NCBI GenBank assembly: GCA_031271905.1
Contig: JAISUT010000050.1
Coordinates: forward strand, 1-33,369
Reading direction: 5' to 3'
DNA from: Acidobacteriota bacterium
GTDB lineage: Bacteria > Acidobacteriota > UBA6911
DNA: 33,369 bases
In this document: piece by piece, positions 9,871-18,272 of the stretch
How positions within the stretch are numbered: position 1 is the stretch's first letter
Layout of the letters: every line of letters begins with the position of its first letter
Position numbers and translations under genes: made by a program
Notes under the pieces: model-generated
Told to the model about the DNA's origin: nothing
Seen by the model: only the letters and a program-made list of their open reading frames with translations
Database searches by the model: none

Positions 9871-9938
9871 GGCGGTCGCGCCGCAACCGCCTTGTGTTTC
9901 ACAGACCCGACCGTATGGGCGACCGCGGCGCGACCGCC
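9871..9938 (-). promoter_or_regulatory. Long inverted repeat in the leader of the exported SPWA-motif gene
   Basis: GGCGGTCGCGCCGC (9871-9884) and its exact complement GCGGCGCGACCGCC (9925-9938) can form a 14-bp stem just before the start codon at 9848. It could be a leader structure, or a terminator for the gene upstream. Nothing in the sequence decides between them. Confidence 0.4.
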
Positions 9939-10012
9939 CATGCGCAACCATCCTCGCCTCATGGACGCAGCCGAAAAATCGCGCATGGCTTGAAAAAAAC
10001 CTGCGCCGTGGG

Positions 10013-10046
10013 CAACCCCTGCGTCTGCGAGGTTTTTAGAGGCTCC
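10013..10046. repeat. Family 1 repeat, copy B (right end only)
   Basis: The stretch ends GTCTGCGAGGTTTTTAGAGG then CTCCC, matching the right end of the other family 1 copies. It stops directly at the stop codon of the TPR gene (10047). The left part has either diverged or been lost. Confidence 0.6.
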
Positions 10047-11066
10047 CTACAGCGTCCCGCCCAATGCGGGGATCATGTCCTTGGCGATCTGCACCTGATC
10101 CGGCTTCTGGCCGATCTCGATATACCTCTTGAAGGCGGCGACGGCGTCCGGGAACGTCGCCTCGCTGCCGGAGAGGCTCATGCCGAGCTGGTAGTACGAC
10201 TCGGCGTAGTTCGGGTCGGCTTCGATCGACTGCTTGAACGCCTCGGCGGCCTTCACCATGTCGCCCGAGTTGACCATCGTGATCCCCAGGTTGTAGAAGT
10301 TCATCCCCGCACCCGCCGGATCGAGTTCCGCAGACTTCTTGAACATCTCCTGCGATTCCGCCGTCCTGCCCAACCGGCTCAACACCACCCCTTTCAAGGC
10401 GTACAGGTTGCCGTCGTCAGGCTCCATCTCGATCGCCTTGTTGTATGCCGCCAGCGCCTCTTCGTTCTTGTTGAGCTTGGTGTAGCAGTCGCCGGTGCGG
10501 GCGATGATGCCGGGCTGGTTGGGGTCGATCGCGAGCGCCGCGTCGAACTCGGTCAAGGATTCCTCGAACTGCCCGAGGTCGAACAGCTCGACGCCCTTGT
10601 CGAAATGGGCTTTGACCTCGGCCGAGAACTTCTGCCGCTTTTTCTGCTCCTCCAGCTTCTTCTGGTATTCCGCCCTGTCCGCATCGGTCATTTCAAACGG
10701 GAGCTTCTGGTCGGCGTTCCCCGGCTTGAGCTGGAAATCCGCGACGGCCTCCTCGCTCATCTCGGGGCGGAGGCTGGTTTTGAATGCGGGCTGGAAGCCG
10801 TCCTTGCGCACGATGACGCGATATGTGGCGGCCTGCGACCCCAAAAGCTGGAAGTATTCCCCCTTCTTGTTGGTCTTGAGGTTGAATTCGCGAGTGACAT
10901 CCGTCCCTTCGATCTTGACCTTGGCATCCGCCAATGGTTGTCCGCCCTCGTCGGTGACCTTGCCCTTGATCGCCCGGTTTTGCGCCTGGGCGGAAATCGA
11001 ACACATCAACAACAGCCCTGCGGCCAGGGCACCCGTAACGACGGACTTCAGAACCGAGATTCTCAT
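10047..11066 (-). CDS. Exported carboxypeptidase-regulatory-like and TPR protein
   Basis: A 339-residue protein beginning MRISVLKSVV at ATG 11066, after an AGAGGAGG ribosome site. The signal peptide is probably cut after Ala28 (SAQA/QN). Residues about 30-105 form a carboxypeptidase-regulatory-like (beta-sandwich) domain with GKVTDEGGQPLADAKVKI. A charged linker follows (about 130-165), then at least four TPR units (about 170-335) with the usual A..NLG and Y..LG patterns. Such proteins usually bind protein partners in the periplasm or at the outer membrane; no enzyme motif is present. A good promoter lies at 11111-11139. Confidence 0.85.
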   Translation of the reverse strand: MRISVLKSVVTGALAAGLLLMCSISAQAQNRAIKGKVTDEGGQPLADAKVKIEGTDVTREFNLKTNKKGEYFQLLGSQAATYRVIVRKDGFQPAFKTSLRPEMSEEAVADFQLKPGNADQKLPFEMTDADRAEYQKKLEEQKKRQKFSAEVKAHFDKGVELFDLGQFEESLTEFDAALAIDPNQPGIIARTGDCYTKLNKNEEALAAYNKAIEMEPDDGNLYALKGVVLSRLGRTAESQEMFKKSAELDPAGAGMNFYNLGITMVNSGDMVKAAEAFKQSIEADPNYAESYYQLGMSLSGSEATFPDAVAAFKRYIEIGQKPDQVQIAKDMIPALGGTL

Positions 11067-11110
11067 TGACGCCTCCTCTTTTTGAAATCTACAGGCCACA
11101 ACACGGCATG

Positions 11111-11139
11111 ATTTTATGGTGACGCACGCCGAGAGTCAA
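11111..11139 (-). promoter_or_regulatory. Sigma-70-type promoter of the exported TPR gene
   Basis: On the minus strand TTGACT (11134-11139) is 17 bases from TAAAAT (11111-11116). Transcription would start near 11104, about 38 bases before the ATG at 11066. Confidence 0.7.
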
Positions 11140-11317
11140 TCCGTTGTGAGAACAACCTGGTTGAATCGCCGGCGTCGAGACCGTTTCGCATCGGCGTTCC
11201 ACCCGCTCCATGCGAAAACCCATTAAGACCGTGACTCGGGAAATGCAACCCCCGCCCGCGCAAATCCCCAAATTCAAATTCCCGTCTCCGTCTCCCCTGC
11301 GGCCTTTGCCGCCGACC

Positions 11318-12241
11318 TTATTTCTCCGCCTGAAAGACCTTGGGGTCGATGTTCTGGGCGTTGAAGCCGATCTGGCGGGCGGAGAGCGTCCAGTCGGCGA
11401 TGAACCCGGATTGCGCCGTCCCGTCGATCGTGTAATGGAGGACGTAGCGGTGCGGCAAGGTCAACGCCCCCACTTTTTTGAAATCCTCGAACTTCTCGAC
11501 GAGCGTGTAGTACGACTCCCCCTTGACCCTGCCGATCAACATGTCGTTCGCCGGATTCTCTTCATCCGCGCTCATCAACCCGCCGGACGGGTTGTCCGGG
11601 TTGAAACCCGTAGTCATGTCGTTGTCCGTGCGGACTTTGTATTCGGTGCGCACGTGCCGAAACGTCTCCGGCTCGAAGTACATGCGGATTTTCATGTTGC
11701 CGTACCAGTCCTCGGGCTGGTATTCGAGCGAGTACAGCTCCACCTTGTCCACCTTGTCCTTGCCGGCCTTCATCCGCGCCTTGGGATGGTTCTGGACGTC
11801 CAGGAGGGGCCAGGCGTTGGAGAATACGCCGCCGACGATCCCCTGCTTCATCATCTTGTTGTAGCGGAATAGGAAGTCGGCGATGGGCGACTTCAGGCCG
11901 GGTTTGATGTGCCCCACGGTCACGTCCTTGCCGTCGAAGGCGAAATACTCCCCGGGATAGTTGACGTCGCCGAACTTGAGCATGACCGCGATGTTCGCCC
12001 CCTCGGACACGACCATGGCGACACCCTGCATGTGACCGTGCATGCCTTGGATGAAATTGACTTCGGCGTCGCCGACGAAGGTCACCGCTTTTATCTTCGC
12101 CAGCAGCTCCGGGGCGCCGATGGCTTTGACGTGTTCCGCCACCAGTTGCTCCGGGTCGGGGGCGTCCTCTCCGAACCCCGGCGTCTGAAACGCCAACAGA
12201 CAGCAGACGACCAACGACAACAGAATGCTTTTCCTCATCAT
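11318..12241 (-). CDS. Exported LolA-like outer-membrane lipoprotein-sorting family protein
   Basis: The 307-residue protein starts MMRKSILLSL. Either of two adjacent ATGs (12241 or 12238) suits the GGAGGGG ribosome site. A signal peptide covers residues about 1-24. The mature part opens with DPEQLVAEHVKAIGAPELLAKIKAVTF cut across two motifs: a helix, then a beta-rich fold typical of LolA/LolB-like lipid-binding proteins that test a substrate by its effect (LAKIKAVTFVGDAE). I infer a periplasmic protein with a half-barrel that may bind lipid or lipoprotein. The family level is likely, but the ligand is unknown. It is followed at some distance by the exported TPR gene on the same strand. Confidence 0.7.
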   Translation of the reverse strand: MMRKSILLSLVVCCLLAFQTPGFGEDAPDPEQLVAEHVKAIGAPELLAKIKAVTFVGDAEVNFIQGMHGHMQGVAMVVSEGANIAVMLKFGDVNYPGEYFAFDGKDVTVGHIKPGLKSPIADFLFRYNKMMKQGIVGGVFSNAWPLLDVQNHPKARMKAGKDKVDKVELYSLEYQPEDWYGNMKIRMYFEPETFRHVRTEYKVRTDNDMTTGFNPDNPSGGLMSADEENPANDMLIGRVKGESYYTLVEKFEDFKKVGALTLPHRYVLHYTIDGTAQSGFIADWTLSARQIGFNAQNIDPKVFQAEK

Positions 12242-12552
12242 TTGCCCCTCCGCAATCTTCTCGTGCCGACCACCCCGCCGCCGGCATCGACCTGAGTAGA
12301 TGCCCGCGACGGTTCCAGATGGTTTCAACCTTTCTCGCCCGGGCGTCCCCGGAGCCCGCAATCCTACCGCAAAACCCGTCTCGCCATAAAAATATTTACG
12401 CCACCCGCTCCGAACCGTTACGGCCCGGGCGGGGGCGGGGCGTTCGCGGGCATGGATCTGATTTGCGGCGACTCCGTGTTGGCGATGCGGGTGGTTTGGC
12501 GATATACTTCGCAAGGTTCTCGGCAAGTCATGCGACCCAAGGAGCTGGAACA
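12242..12552. other. Divergent intergenic region
   Basis: These 311 bases separate the LolA-like gene (minus) from the DUF6116-like gene (plus). They hold the plus-strand promoter at 12479-12508 and an AT-rich patch around 12390-12405. I found no convincing promoter for the minus-strand gene and no further reading frame with coding character. Confidence 0.5.
12479..12508 (+). promoter_or_regulatory. Promoter of the DUF6116-like gene
   Basis: TTGGCG (12479-12484) and TATACT (12503-12508) are 18 bases apart. The predicted start is near 12515, about 38 bases before the ATG at 12553. Confidence 0.55.
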
Positions 12553-12789
12553 ATGACACAAGTCCAATCATCGCTCATCCGCCGCGCCTTTGAGCGTCTG
12601 CATCTGCGCTTCCCGACGCTGGTCGCCATCCTGGGCGCCCTCACGCTGATAGACCTGTTCGTCCCCGACTTCATCCCTCTGATCGACGAGATCGTGCTGG
12701 CGCTCCTGACCCTGCTTTTCGGCATGTGGAAGGATCGTAACGCCGCGCCCCAAGGGGATTCCGGGCGGGAGGGGCGATGCGGGGATTGA
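12553..12789 (+). CDS. Small DUF6116-like membrane protein
   Basis: A 78-residue protein starting at ATG 12553 after an AAGGAG ribosome site. The core reads RFPTLVAILGALTLIDLFVPD then FIPLIDEIVLALLTLLF and WK, across two predicted membrane segments (about residues 20-38 and 43-60). This matches small DUF6116-type proteins, whose function is unknown. It forms a compact single-gene unit with its own promoter and an intrinsic terminator at 12804-12824. The last 20 residues are charged and probably disordered. Confidence 0.75.
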   Translation: MTQVQSSLIRRAFERLHLRFPTLVAILGALTLIDLFVPDFIPLIDEIVLALLTLLFGMWKDRNAAPQGDSGREGRCGD

Positions 12790-12803
12790 CGCCGCCGCCC
12801 GAA

Positions 12804-12824
12804 GCCGGGGAACCGGCGTTTTTT
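12804..12824 (+). terminator. Intrinsic terminator
   Basis: GCCGG-GGAA-CCGGC followed by GTTTTTT, 14 bases after the stop of the DUF6116-like gene. It is the clearest intrinsic terminator in the window and separates this gene from the MFS gene. Confidence 0.8.
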
Positions 12825-12904
12825 CCTACCTTGAATCTCGGCTTTTGAATTATCATCGGCGCGTTGTCCTGATTCCAATTTGCGTGATCGTAAGGAGGAG
12901 ACCG

Positions 12905-14152
12905 ATGAGTTCGCAAGCCCCCGCAGCAGCAGCACCCGTGAAGACGCCCCCGTATGCCTGGGCCGTCTTGTTCGCCCTTTACTTGGCGACGCTCTCCGCG
13001 CCGCTGAACATGTTCAAACTCCCGCCGGTGATGACCATGATCGAAAAGGCGTTCGGCATGGACAGCGTCGCGTCCGGCGACCTGATGTCGATCTTCTCCA
13101 TCATGGGGTTCGTGCTCGCCATCCCGGCGGGCTTCATCCTGAAGCGGTTCGGCATCAAGCCGACAATCCTGTTCTCCGTCGGCACGGTCGCGGTCGGCAC
13201 CGCGCTGGGCGCCATCGCCAAGACCTCCACCATGCTGTTCGTCGGACGGTTCGTCGAAGGCATCGGCATGGGCCTGGTCATGGTGGCGGCGCCCCTGGCC
13301 ATCAGCCTCTGGTTCCCGCCCCAGAACCGGGCGCTGCCCACGGGTCTCTGGGCCACCAGCGTCGGCGTCGGCAACGTCCTCACGCTGTGGGTCGCCCCCT
13401 CGGTGGCCAAGGAACACGGCTGGCAGTCGGTCTGGTGGGCGGGCGCGGCCTTCGCGGCGCTGGCCTTCGTCCTTTTCGCCGTCATCTTCCGCATGCCGCG
13501 CAACGACGAGATGCCGGAGGCGCCCGCGCCGCCGCCCGCCAAGGGAGAGGCCGAATCCTCGCCCGGCATCGCCAGCGGGATGCGCAACGTCAACTACTGG
13601 CTCATCGGCGTCGGCTTCGGCGTCTACAACCTGGTGGTCATGGCGATGCTCACCTTCCTGCCCACGTTCCTCGAGGTGGAGCGCGGCTATTCGCTGACCT
13701 ACGACGAGGGCCTGTTCATGAACGCCTCCTTCGTGACCGCGCTGGTCATGCTGGCGTCGGTCTTCTCCGCCCCCGGCGGCGGTTTCATCTCGGACAAGCT
13801 GGGGAGCCGCAAGGCGGTGGTGCTGGTTTCCTACGTGGTGATGACCCTGACGTTCCTGGTTCCCTTCAGCGTCACCGGCTGGCAGATACCGGCATACATG
13901 CTGGTGTTCGGCCTTTTCGGCGGGCCCATCGCGCCAGTCCTGCTGGCGGCGGTGCCGGAGGTGTCCAAGAAGCCGCAGTTGATCGGCATCGGCATGGCGT
14001 GTTCGGCCCTGTGCCAGAACGCGGGGATGTACATCGGCCCCTCGCTGTTCATCCGCATCCGGGTGGCGACCGACTGGGCGACCGCCGGGTATTGGATGAT
14101 CCCCATCTGCATCATCGGCATGCTCGCCGTCTGGAGGATCAAAGTCCGTTAG
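12905..14152 (+). CDS. MFS transporter (CynX/NarK-like major facilitator)
   Basis: A 415-residue, twelve-helix membrane protein starting at ATG 12905 after a strong AAGGAGGAG site. The first half contains the loop 2-3 pattern GFILKRFGIKP (a variant of the MFS G-x-x-x-D/R-R-x-G-x-K signature). The second half contains GGFISDKLGSRKAV, a better match to the same signature. A charged cytoplasmic loop of about 40 residues (about 200-215 onward) lies between the halves. It probably moves a small anion or organic acid across the inner membrane by proton coupling. The substrate cannot be read from the sequence. It stands alone, so context gives no clue. Confidence 0.85.
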   Translation: MSSQAPAAAAPVKTPPYAWAVLFALYLATLSAPLNMFKLPPVMTMIEKAFGMDSVASGDLMSIFSIMGFVLAIPAGFILKRFGIKPTILFSVGTVAVGTALGAIAKTSTMLFVGRFVEGIGMGLVMVAAPLAISLWFPPQNRALPTGLWATSVGVGNVLTLWVAPSVAKEHGWQSVWWAGAAFAALAFVLFAVIFRMPRNDEMPEAPAPPPAKGEAESSPGIASGMRNVNYWLIGVGFGVYNLVVMAMLTFLPTFLEVERGYSLTYDEGLFMNASFVTALVMLASVFSAPGGGFISDKLGSRKAVVLVSYVVMTLTFLVPFSVTGWQIPAYMLVFGLFGGPIAPVLLAAVPEVSKKPQLIGIGMACSALCQNAGMYIGPSLFIRIRVATDWATAGYWMIPICIIGMLAVWRIKVR

Positions 14153-14176
14153 GCGATGGAGGCGCGGCAAAGGCGA

Positions 14177-14216
14177 GGGCGGCGCACCTGCCTGTCGGCG
14201 GCAGGCCGCGTCGCCC
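14177..14216 (+). terminator. Hairpin after the MFS gene
   Basis: GGGCG (14177-14181) pairs with CGCCC (14212-14216), and an inner CTGCC/GGCAG stem stacks within it. It lies 24 bases after the MFS stop. No T tract follows. Confidence 0.35.
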
Positions 14217-14226
14217 TAACCGTCTC

Positions 14227-14284
14227 AATGCGGCGAAACCGCAGGCTGCCGGCACCCTGCGCCCGTGCGACACAAACCGCCGTT
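14227..14284. repeat. Family 2 repeat, copy 1 (internally deleted)
   Basis: It keeps the left end ATGCGGCGAAACCGC with GCTGCCGGCACCC, and the right end TGCGCCCGTGCGAC with a following AAACCGCCGTT. The roughly 100 bases between these in the copy at 23298-23482 are missing. It lies between the convergent MFS and pyruvate kinase genes. Confidence 0.75.
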
Positions 14285-14291
14285 CCGGATG

Positions 14292-15806
14292 TCACCCCAC
14301 GGTCTCGACGCGGATCATGTTCGTCGTGCCCTTGCGCAACAGCGGCAGCCCCGCGACGACGACCACCACGTCCCCCCGCTTGAGCACCCCCTCGCCCTTG
14401 CAACGCCCCAGGATGGTCGCCACCAGCGCGTCCATCCCCTTCCTCGCCCCGCCGGCGGGCTCCGGCACCGCCTCCGACAGCTCTTCGAACAAAAACGGGC
14501 AGACGCCCCAGTTCATCGCCAGTTGGTGGTAGACCGTCGCGTCGCGCATGAAGGCGAAGATCGGCATCTTCGGCCGCAGGCGTGACATGAGCTGCGCCGC
14601 GTGACCCGTCTCAGTGAGCACGACGATGCCGGCGGCGGCGACCTCGTAGGCGATGGAGAGCGCGCTGTAGGAGACCACCGCCGCCAGCTCGCCCGTGCGC
14701 GCGTGCTCCGGCGTGTTCGCATGGAAGGCCTCGTAGTCGAACTCGGCCTCGACGGCTTTGATGATGTCGCGCATGGTCTCGACGACCTTCACCGGGAAGC
14801 GTCCGATGGCGGTCTCCCCCGAAAGCATGACGGCGCTGGTCGAGTCGAAGCAGGCGTTGGCGACATCCGACGCCTCGGCGCGAGTCGGGATCGGTGCCTC
14901 GATCATCGATTCGAGCATCTGCGTCGCGGTGATGACCGGCTTGGCGGCGAGGAGTCCGGAACGGATCAGCTTCTTCTGCGCTATCGGCACCGCCTGGATG
15001 TCGATCTCGACGCCCATGTCGCCGCGCGCGACCATGATGCCGTCGGCGGCGTTGCCGATTTCTTCCGAGGCCGCCAACCCCTTGGCGCTCTCGATCTTGG
15101 CGATGAGTTTGACGACGGGATGGCGTCCGGCGCGCGGCCCCGACGGAATCTTGGTCCGCTGCACCAGGCGGCGCACTTCCTCGATGTCGGTGGCGTTGCG
15201 CACGAAGGAGAGGGCGATGTACTCGACCTCGTTCTCCACGGCGAAGGTGATGTCCTGGATGTCCTTGTCCGAGAGGAACGGTATCGGGTAATCGACGTTG
15301 GGGATGGTGAGATGCGCCTTTGGGCGCAGCTCCTCGGCGTTGCCGATGCGCACCGTGACGCACCCCGCCGCCTTTTCGACGACCTCGCCGGAGATGTTGC
15401 CGTCCATCAGCAGAACCCGCTGGCCGATGGCGCACAGCGCGTCGATGTCGGGCAGGTTGGTGTAGACCCGTTTCGGCTCGGGGGATGCCAGCGACTCGAT
15501 GCCTTCCGCCGGACGCGACTCGATGACGAGGGTGTCCCCGGCGGCGAGCGGCAGCTTCTGCGCGTAGCCGTACATGCGCACCGCCGGGCCCTTGATGTCC
15601 GCCATGACCGCCACCGGCATCCCCAGCTCGTCGCGGGCGTCGCGGATCCTGTCCACCGTCGCCCGGGCGGCGTCGGGGCTGGAGTGGGAGAAATTGATGC
15701 GGAAGACGTTCACCCCCGCCCCGACGAGGGCGCGGATGGTTTCAGGGTTGTCCGAGGCGGGGCCGACGGTGGCGACGATCTTCGTTCGTTTTCCAAGCAG
15801 GTGCAT
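14292..15806 (-). CDS. pyk: Pyruvate kinase
   Basis: The 504-residue enzyme converts phosphoenolpyruvate and ADP to pyruvate and ATP. It starts MHLLGKRTKIVATVGPAS at ATG 15806 after GGAGGAAGC. The family landmarks are present: GVNVFRINFSHSS (substrate Arg and Asn), LIAKIESAKGL with the catalytic lysine, the metal site VARGDMGVEI, and AVMLSGETAIG. The C-terminal allosteric-type domain is complete. The gene is a single transcription unit. A family 1 repeat and a GCCTGTTCC/GGAACAGGC palindrome lie upstream, near a possible TGGAAC-17-TAATAT promoter. Confidence 0.97.
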   Translation of the reverse strand: MHLLGKRTKIVATVGPASDNPETIRALVGAGVNVFRINFSHSSPDAARATVDRIRDARDELGMPVAVMADIKGPAVRMYGYAQKLPLAAGDTLVIESRPAEGIESLASPEPKRVYTNLPDIDALCAIGQRVLLMDGNISGEVVEKAAGCVTVRIGNAEELRPKAHLTIPNVDYPIPFLSDKDIQDITFAVENEVEYIALSFVRNATDIEEVRRLVQRTKIPSGPRAGRHPVVKLIAKIESAKGLAASEEIGNAADGIMVARGDMGVEIDIQAVPIAQKKLIRSGLLAAKPVITATQMLESMIEAPIPTRAEASDVANACFDSTSAVMLSGETAIGRFPVKVVETMRDIIKAVEAEFDYEAFHANTPEHARTGELAAVVSYSALSIAYEVAAAGIVVLTETGHAAQLMSRLRPKMPIFAFMRDATVYHQLAMNWGVCPFLFEELSEAVPEPAGGARKGMDALVATILGRCKGEGVLKRGDVVVVVAGLPLLRKGTTNMIRVETVG

Positions 15807-15830
15807 GCTTCCTCCAGAGAAGTGCGCGGG

Positions 15831-15943
15831 GACGCCTCTAAAACCCCGGACGCCGCGCCGCGTCCGAAAACAGCCGCCTGACGGTGCCGCCGCCGCATTC
15901 CAAGTTACGGCGCGCCTTGTCCGCGAGGTTTTCGGAGGCGTCC
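15831..15943. repeat. Family 1 repeat, copy C (diverged)
   Basis: The outer ends GACGCCTCTAAAACCCCGG and GAGGTTTTCGGAGGCGTC pair with one or two mismatches. The right part GCGCCTTGTCCGCGAGG matches the other copies, while the centre has diverged. It occupies the leader of the pyruvate kinase gene. The surrounding 402-base gap (15807-16208) also holds the palindrome at 15980-16000 and a plus-strand promoter, and no gene. Confidence 0.75.
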
Positions 15944-15979
15944 GCGCCCGCGATAGGGGAATATTACTCCCCGTCCGGG

Positions 15980-16000
15980 GCCTGTTCCAGCGGAACAGGC
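15980..16000. promoter_or_regulatory. Perfect 9-bp palindrome, possible operator
   Basis: GCCTGTTCC-AGC-GGAACAGGC. On the minus strand it covers the -35-like TGGAAC of a possible pyruvate kinase promoter (TGGAAC, 17 bases, TAATAT). It could be a repressor site or a simple hairpin. Confidence 0.4.
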
Positions 16001-16135
16001 GTTGGGCGGCACTTCGGGGTTGGGCGGCGCGACGTCCCACGTGGCCCCCGTCCCCGCGCCCGTGCGCCCTTTCCGCTGGCGCCACCCGCGCGCCGCATCC
16101 CCGACACCGCCTCGACACCGCCCCGAAGCCCGTGC

Positions 16136-16164
16136 TGGAATATGCACCGTTCCTGTGAGATAAT
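16136..16164 (+). promoter_or_regulatory. Possible promoter of the TPR-ispE operon
   Basis: TGGAAT (16136-16141), 17 bases, then GATAAT (16159-16164). Transcription would begin near 16171, about 38 bases before the ATG at 16209. The -10 match is good and the -35 match weak. Confidence 0.45.
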
Positions 16165-16208
16165 GCCCCTCGCGTTGTGATGCCTTAATTTTGCAAGGAT
16201 GTCCGCTT

Positions 16209-18272
16209 ATGGAACGTCGCTTTTTCCGCGTTTTTCACCGCCTGTCGGCGTGGTGTTGCATCTTAGGCGCCTGCGGCGCCGTTTGTGCGCAATCCCCGGC
16301 GTCGGGGCCCATCAACCTCGACCGCGCCCTGCAGGAAGACAGCCCGCTGGAGCCCGACCGCGCCACCAGCTACTACCATTACTCCCTGGGCAAGTGGTAC
16401 GAGGGCAACGGGGACGCGGCCAAGGCGCTCTCCGAGATGCGGCTGGCGCTGGAGACCAACCCCACGAGCTCCGGCATCCACTACGAACTCGCCTTCCTGT
16501 ACGCGCGCATGGGGGACGTCGCCGAGGCGACCCGTTACGCCGAGGAGGCGGTGAAGCTCGACGCAGCCAACCCCGACCCGCACTGGCTCCTGGCGAACAT
16601 CCACCTCGGGGCGCATGCGCGCATGCGCGGCGACCGGTCTGCGCCGTCCCCGTCCGCAGCCCCGGATGAGAACCTGCGCAACGCCGTGCGGGAATTCGAG
16701 GCCTTGGAGAAGTTGACGCCGGAGGATTCGCGCGTCTACTACAGCCTCGGCGGCGCCTATTTCGAGCTGGGCGAGCCGGCGAAGGCCATCGCGGCGTTCG
16801 AGAAGTACCAGAAATACGCCGGTTCGGACGCCGGCTACCGGGAGATCGCCCGATATTACGAGGGCATCGGGGACCTGGACATGGCGGCAGAGTACCTGGG
16901 CAAGGGGCTGGAGCTGCAACCTGAATCCGCCGAGACGCTCATGGCGCTGGGATCCATCTACTTGCGACAGGGCAAGAACAAAGAGGCGGCGCCGGTCTTC
17001 AGGAAGCTCCTCGAACTTTCGGACGGCAACGCCCGCGTCATGCGCTACCTGGCGGCTTCGCTGGTCGAGGCGAACGAATACGAGGAGGCTGTCAAGGCGC
17101 TGGAGGAGCTGGCCGCCAAGACGCGCCTGGACAGGACTGCGCAACTGCTCCTCGGCCGCAGCTACTTGGAGCTGGGGCGGCTGCCGGAGGCGGTCAAGAC
17201 CTTGAAGGAGGTGTTGGCGCAGGTTCCCTACGACATGGAGGCGCGATTCTACCTCGGCCGCGCCTATGAGGAGGGCGGGCAGTACAAGGACGCCTCCCAG
17301 ATATACGAGGCCTTGGTCAACGACCGGGACATCTCGGAGGCGGGCGGCAACTACGCCCTTTTCCAACAACGGCTGGGGGCGGCGTGGCTCGAACTCGGGG
17401 AATACGACAAGGCCATCGCGCTGTACGAGGAGATGGCGGAGACCGACCCGAAGGCCAACTTCCAACTACTGAACGCCTACCGCGCAAGCAAGCGCTATGA
17501 CAAAGGCTTGGCGCTGGGCAAGTCGATGGTCGCGAAAAACCCGGAGGACATCCAGCTCGGCATCGCCTACGCCTGGCTGTTGTCCGAGGCGGGCAAGGGG
17601 AAGGCGGGCGCGGAGCACCTGTCCGGCCTGCTGCAATCCCATCCCGAGAACACCGACTTGTACATCTACCTGAGCGAGATATACCGCGAGGACAGGCGCT
17701 TCTCCGACGCGGAGAAGGTCTTGTTGAACGGCGAGGGGCGCGTCAAAGGCGCCGCCGCCGTCGAGCAGCTCAAATTCCAGCGCGCCGCCATCTACGAGCG
17801 GCAGAAAGAGTACGACCGTGCCGAGACCCTGTTCAAGGAAATCCTGGACGCGAGCCCGGACGACGCCAAGGTTCTGAACTACCTGGGCTACATGCTGGCT
17901 GACCGCGGGGTGCGCTTGGACGAGGCGATCAGATACATCCAAGGGGCGCTCAAGGACAACCCGCGCAACGGGGCGTACCTCGACTCGCTGGGGTGGGCGT
18001 ACTTCAAGCGGAACGACTTGACGAACGCGGAGAAGTACCTGCTGGAGGCTTCGAATTTCGTCAAGAACGACCCCACCATCCACGACCACCTGGGCGACCT
18101 CTATTTCGAGCTGGGGCAACTCGACAAGGCTCGCGACTACTGGGCGGAGTCGGTGCGCATCAGCGAGAAAAACGCCGGCGCCGGGGACAGGAGCGCCGAT
18201 GATGTGCAGAAGGTGCGCCGCAAGCTGAACCAGGCGGAGGAGTCGTTGCGCAAAAGGAAGCCCCAGAAGTGA
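16209..18272 (+). CDS. Exported TPR-repeat protein
   Basis: The 687-residue protein begins MERRFFRVFH. The ATG at 16209 is preferred over the upstream TTG at 16191, with AAGGA as ribosome site. The N-terminal hydrophobic segment contains LGAC (19-22), a possible lipobox, but cleavage after Ala27 by signal peptidase I would also fit. The rest is an almost continuous array of TPR units (about residues 45-670). Repeated patterns such as YYSLGGAYFELGEPAKAI and YLGRAYEEGGQYKDA mark the units. It probably scaffolds an envelope complex. Its stop overlaps the ispE start as GTGA, so the two genes are translationally coupled; the same TPR-ispE pairing is known in several Gram-negative phyla. Confidence 0.9.
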   Translation: MERRFFRVFHRLSAWCCILGACGAVCAQSPASGPINLDRALQEDSPLEPDRATSYYHYSLGKWYEGNGDAAKALSEMRLALETNPTSSGIHYELAFLYARMGDVAEATRYAEEAVKLDAANPDPHWLLANIHLGAHARMRGDRSAPSPSAAPDENLRNAVREFEALEKLTPEDSRVYYSLGGAYFELGEPAKAIAAFEKYQKYAGSDAGYREIARYYEGIGDLDMAAEYLGKGLELQPESAETLMALGSIYLRQGKNKEAAPVFRKLLELSDGNARVMRYLAASLVEANEYEEAVKALEELAAKTRLDRTAQLLLGRSYLELGRLPEAVKTLKEVLAQVPYDMEARFYLGRAYEEGGQYKDASQIYEALVNDRDISEAGGNYALFQQRLGAAWLELGEYDKAIALYEEMAETDPKANFQLLNAYRASKRYDKGLALGKSMVAKNPEDIQLGIAYAWLLSEAGKGKAGAEHLSGLLQSHPENTDLYIYLSEIYREDRRFSDAEKVLLNGEGRVKGAAAVEQLKFQRAAIYERQKEYDRAETLFKEILDASPDDAKVLNYLGYMLADRGVRLDEAIRYIQGALKDNPRNGAYLDSLGWAYFKRNDLTNAEKYLLEASNFVKNDPTIHDHLGDLYFELGQLDKARDYWAESVRISEKNAGAGDRSADDVQKVRRKLNQAEESLRKRKPQK

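Noticed and set aside
12831-12859. TTGAAT and TATCAT upstream of the MFS gene considered as a promoter
   Set aside because: The spacing is 14-15 bases, too short for confidence.
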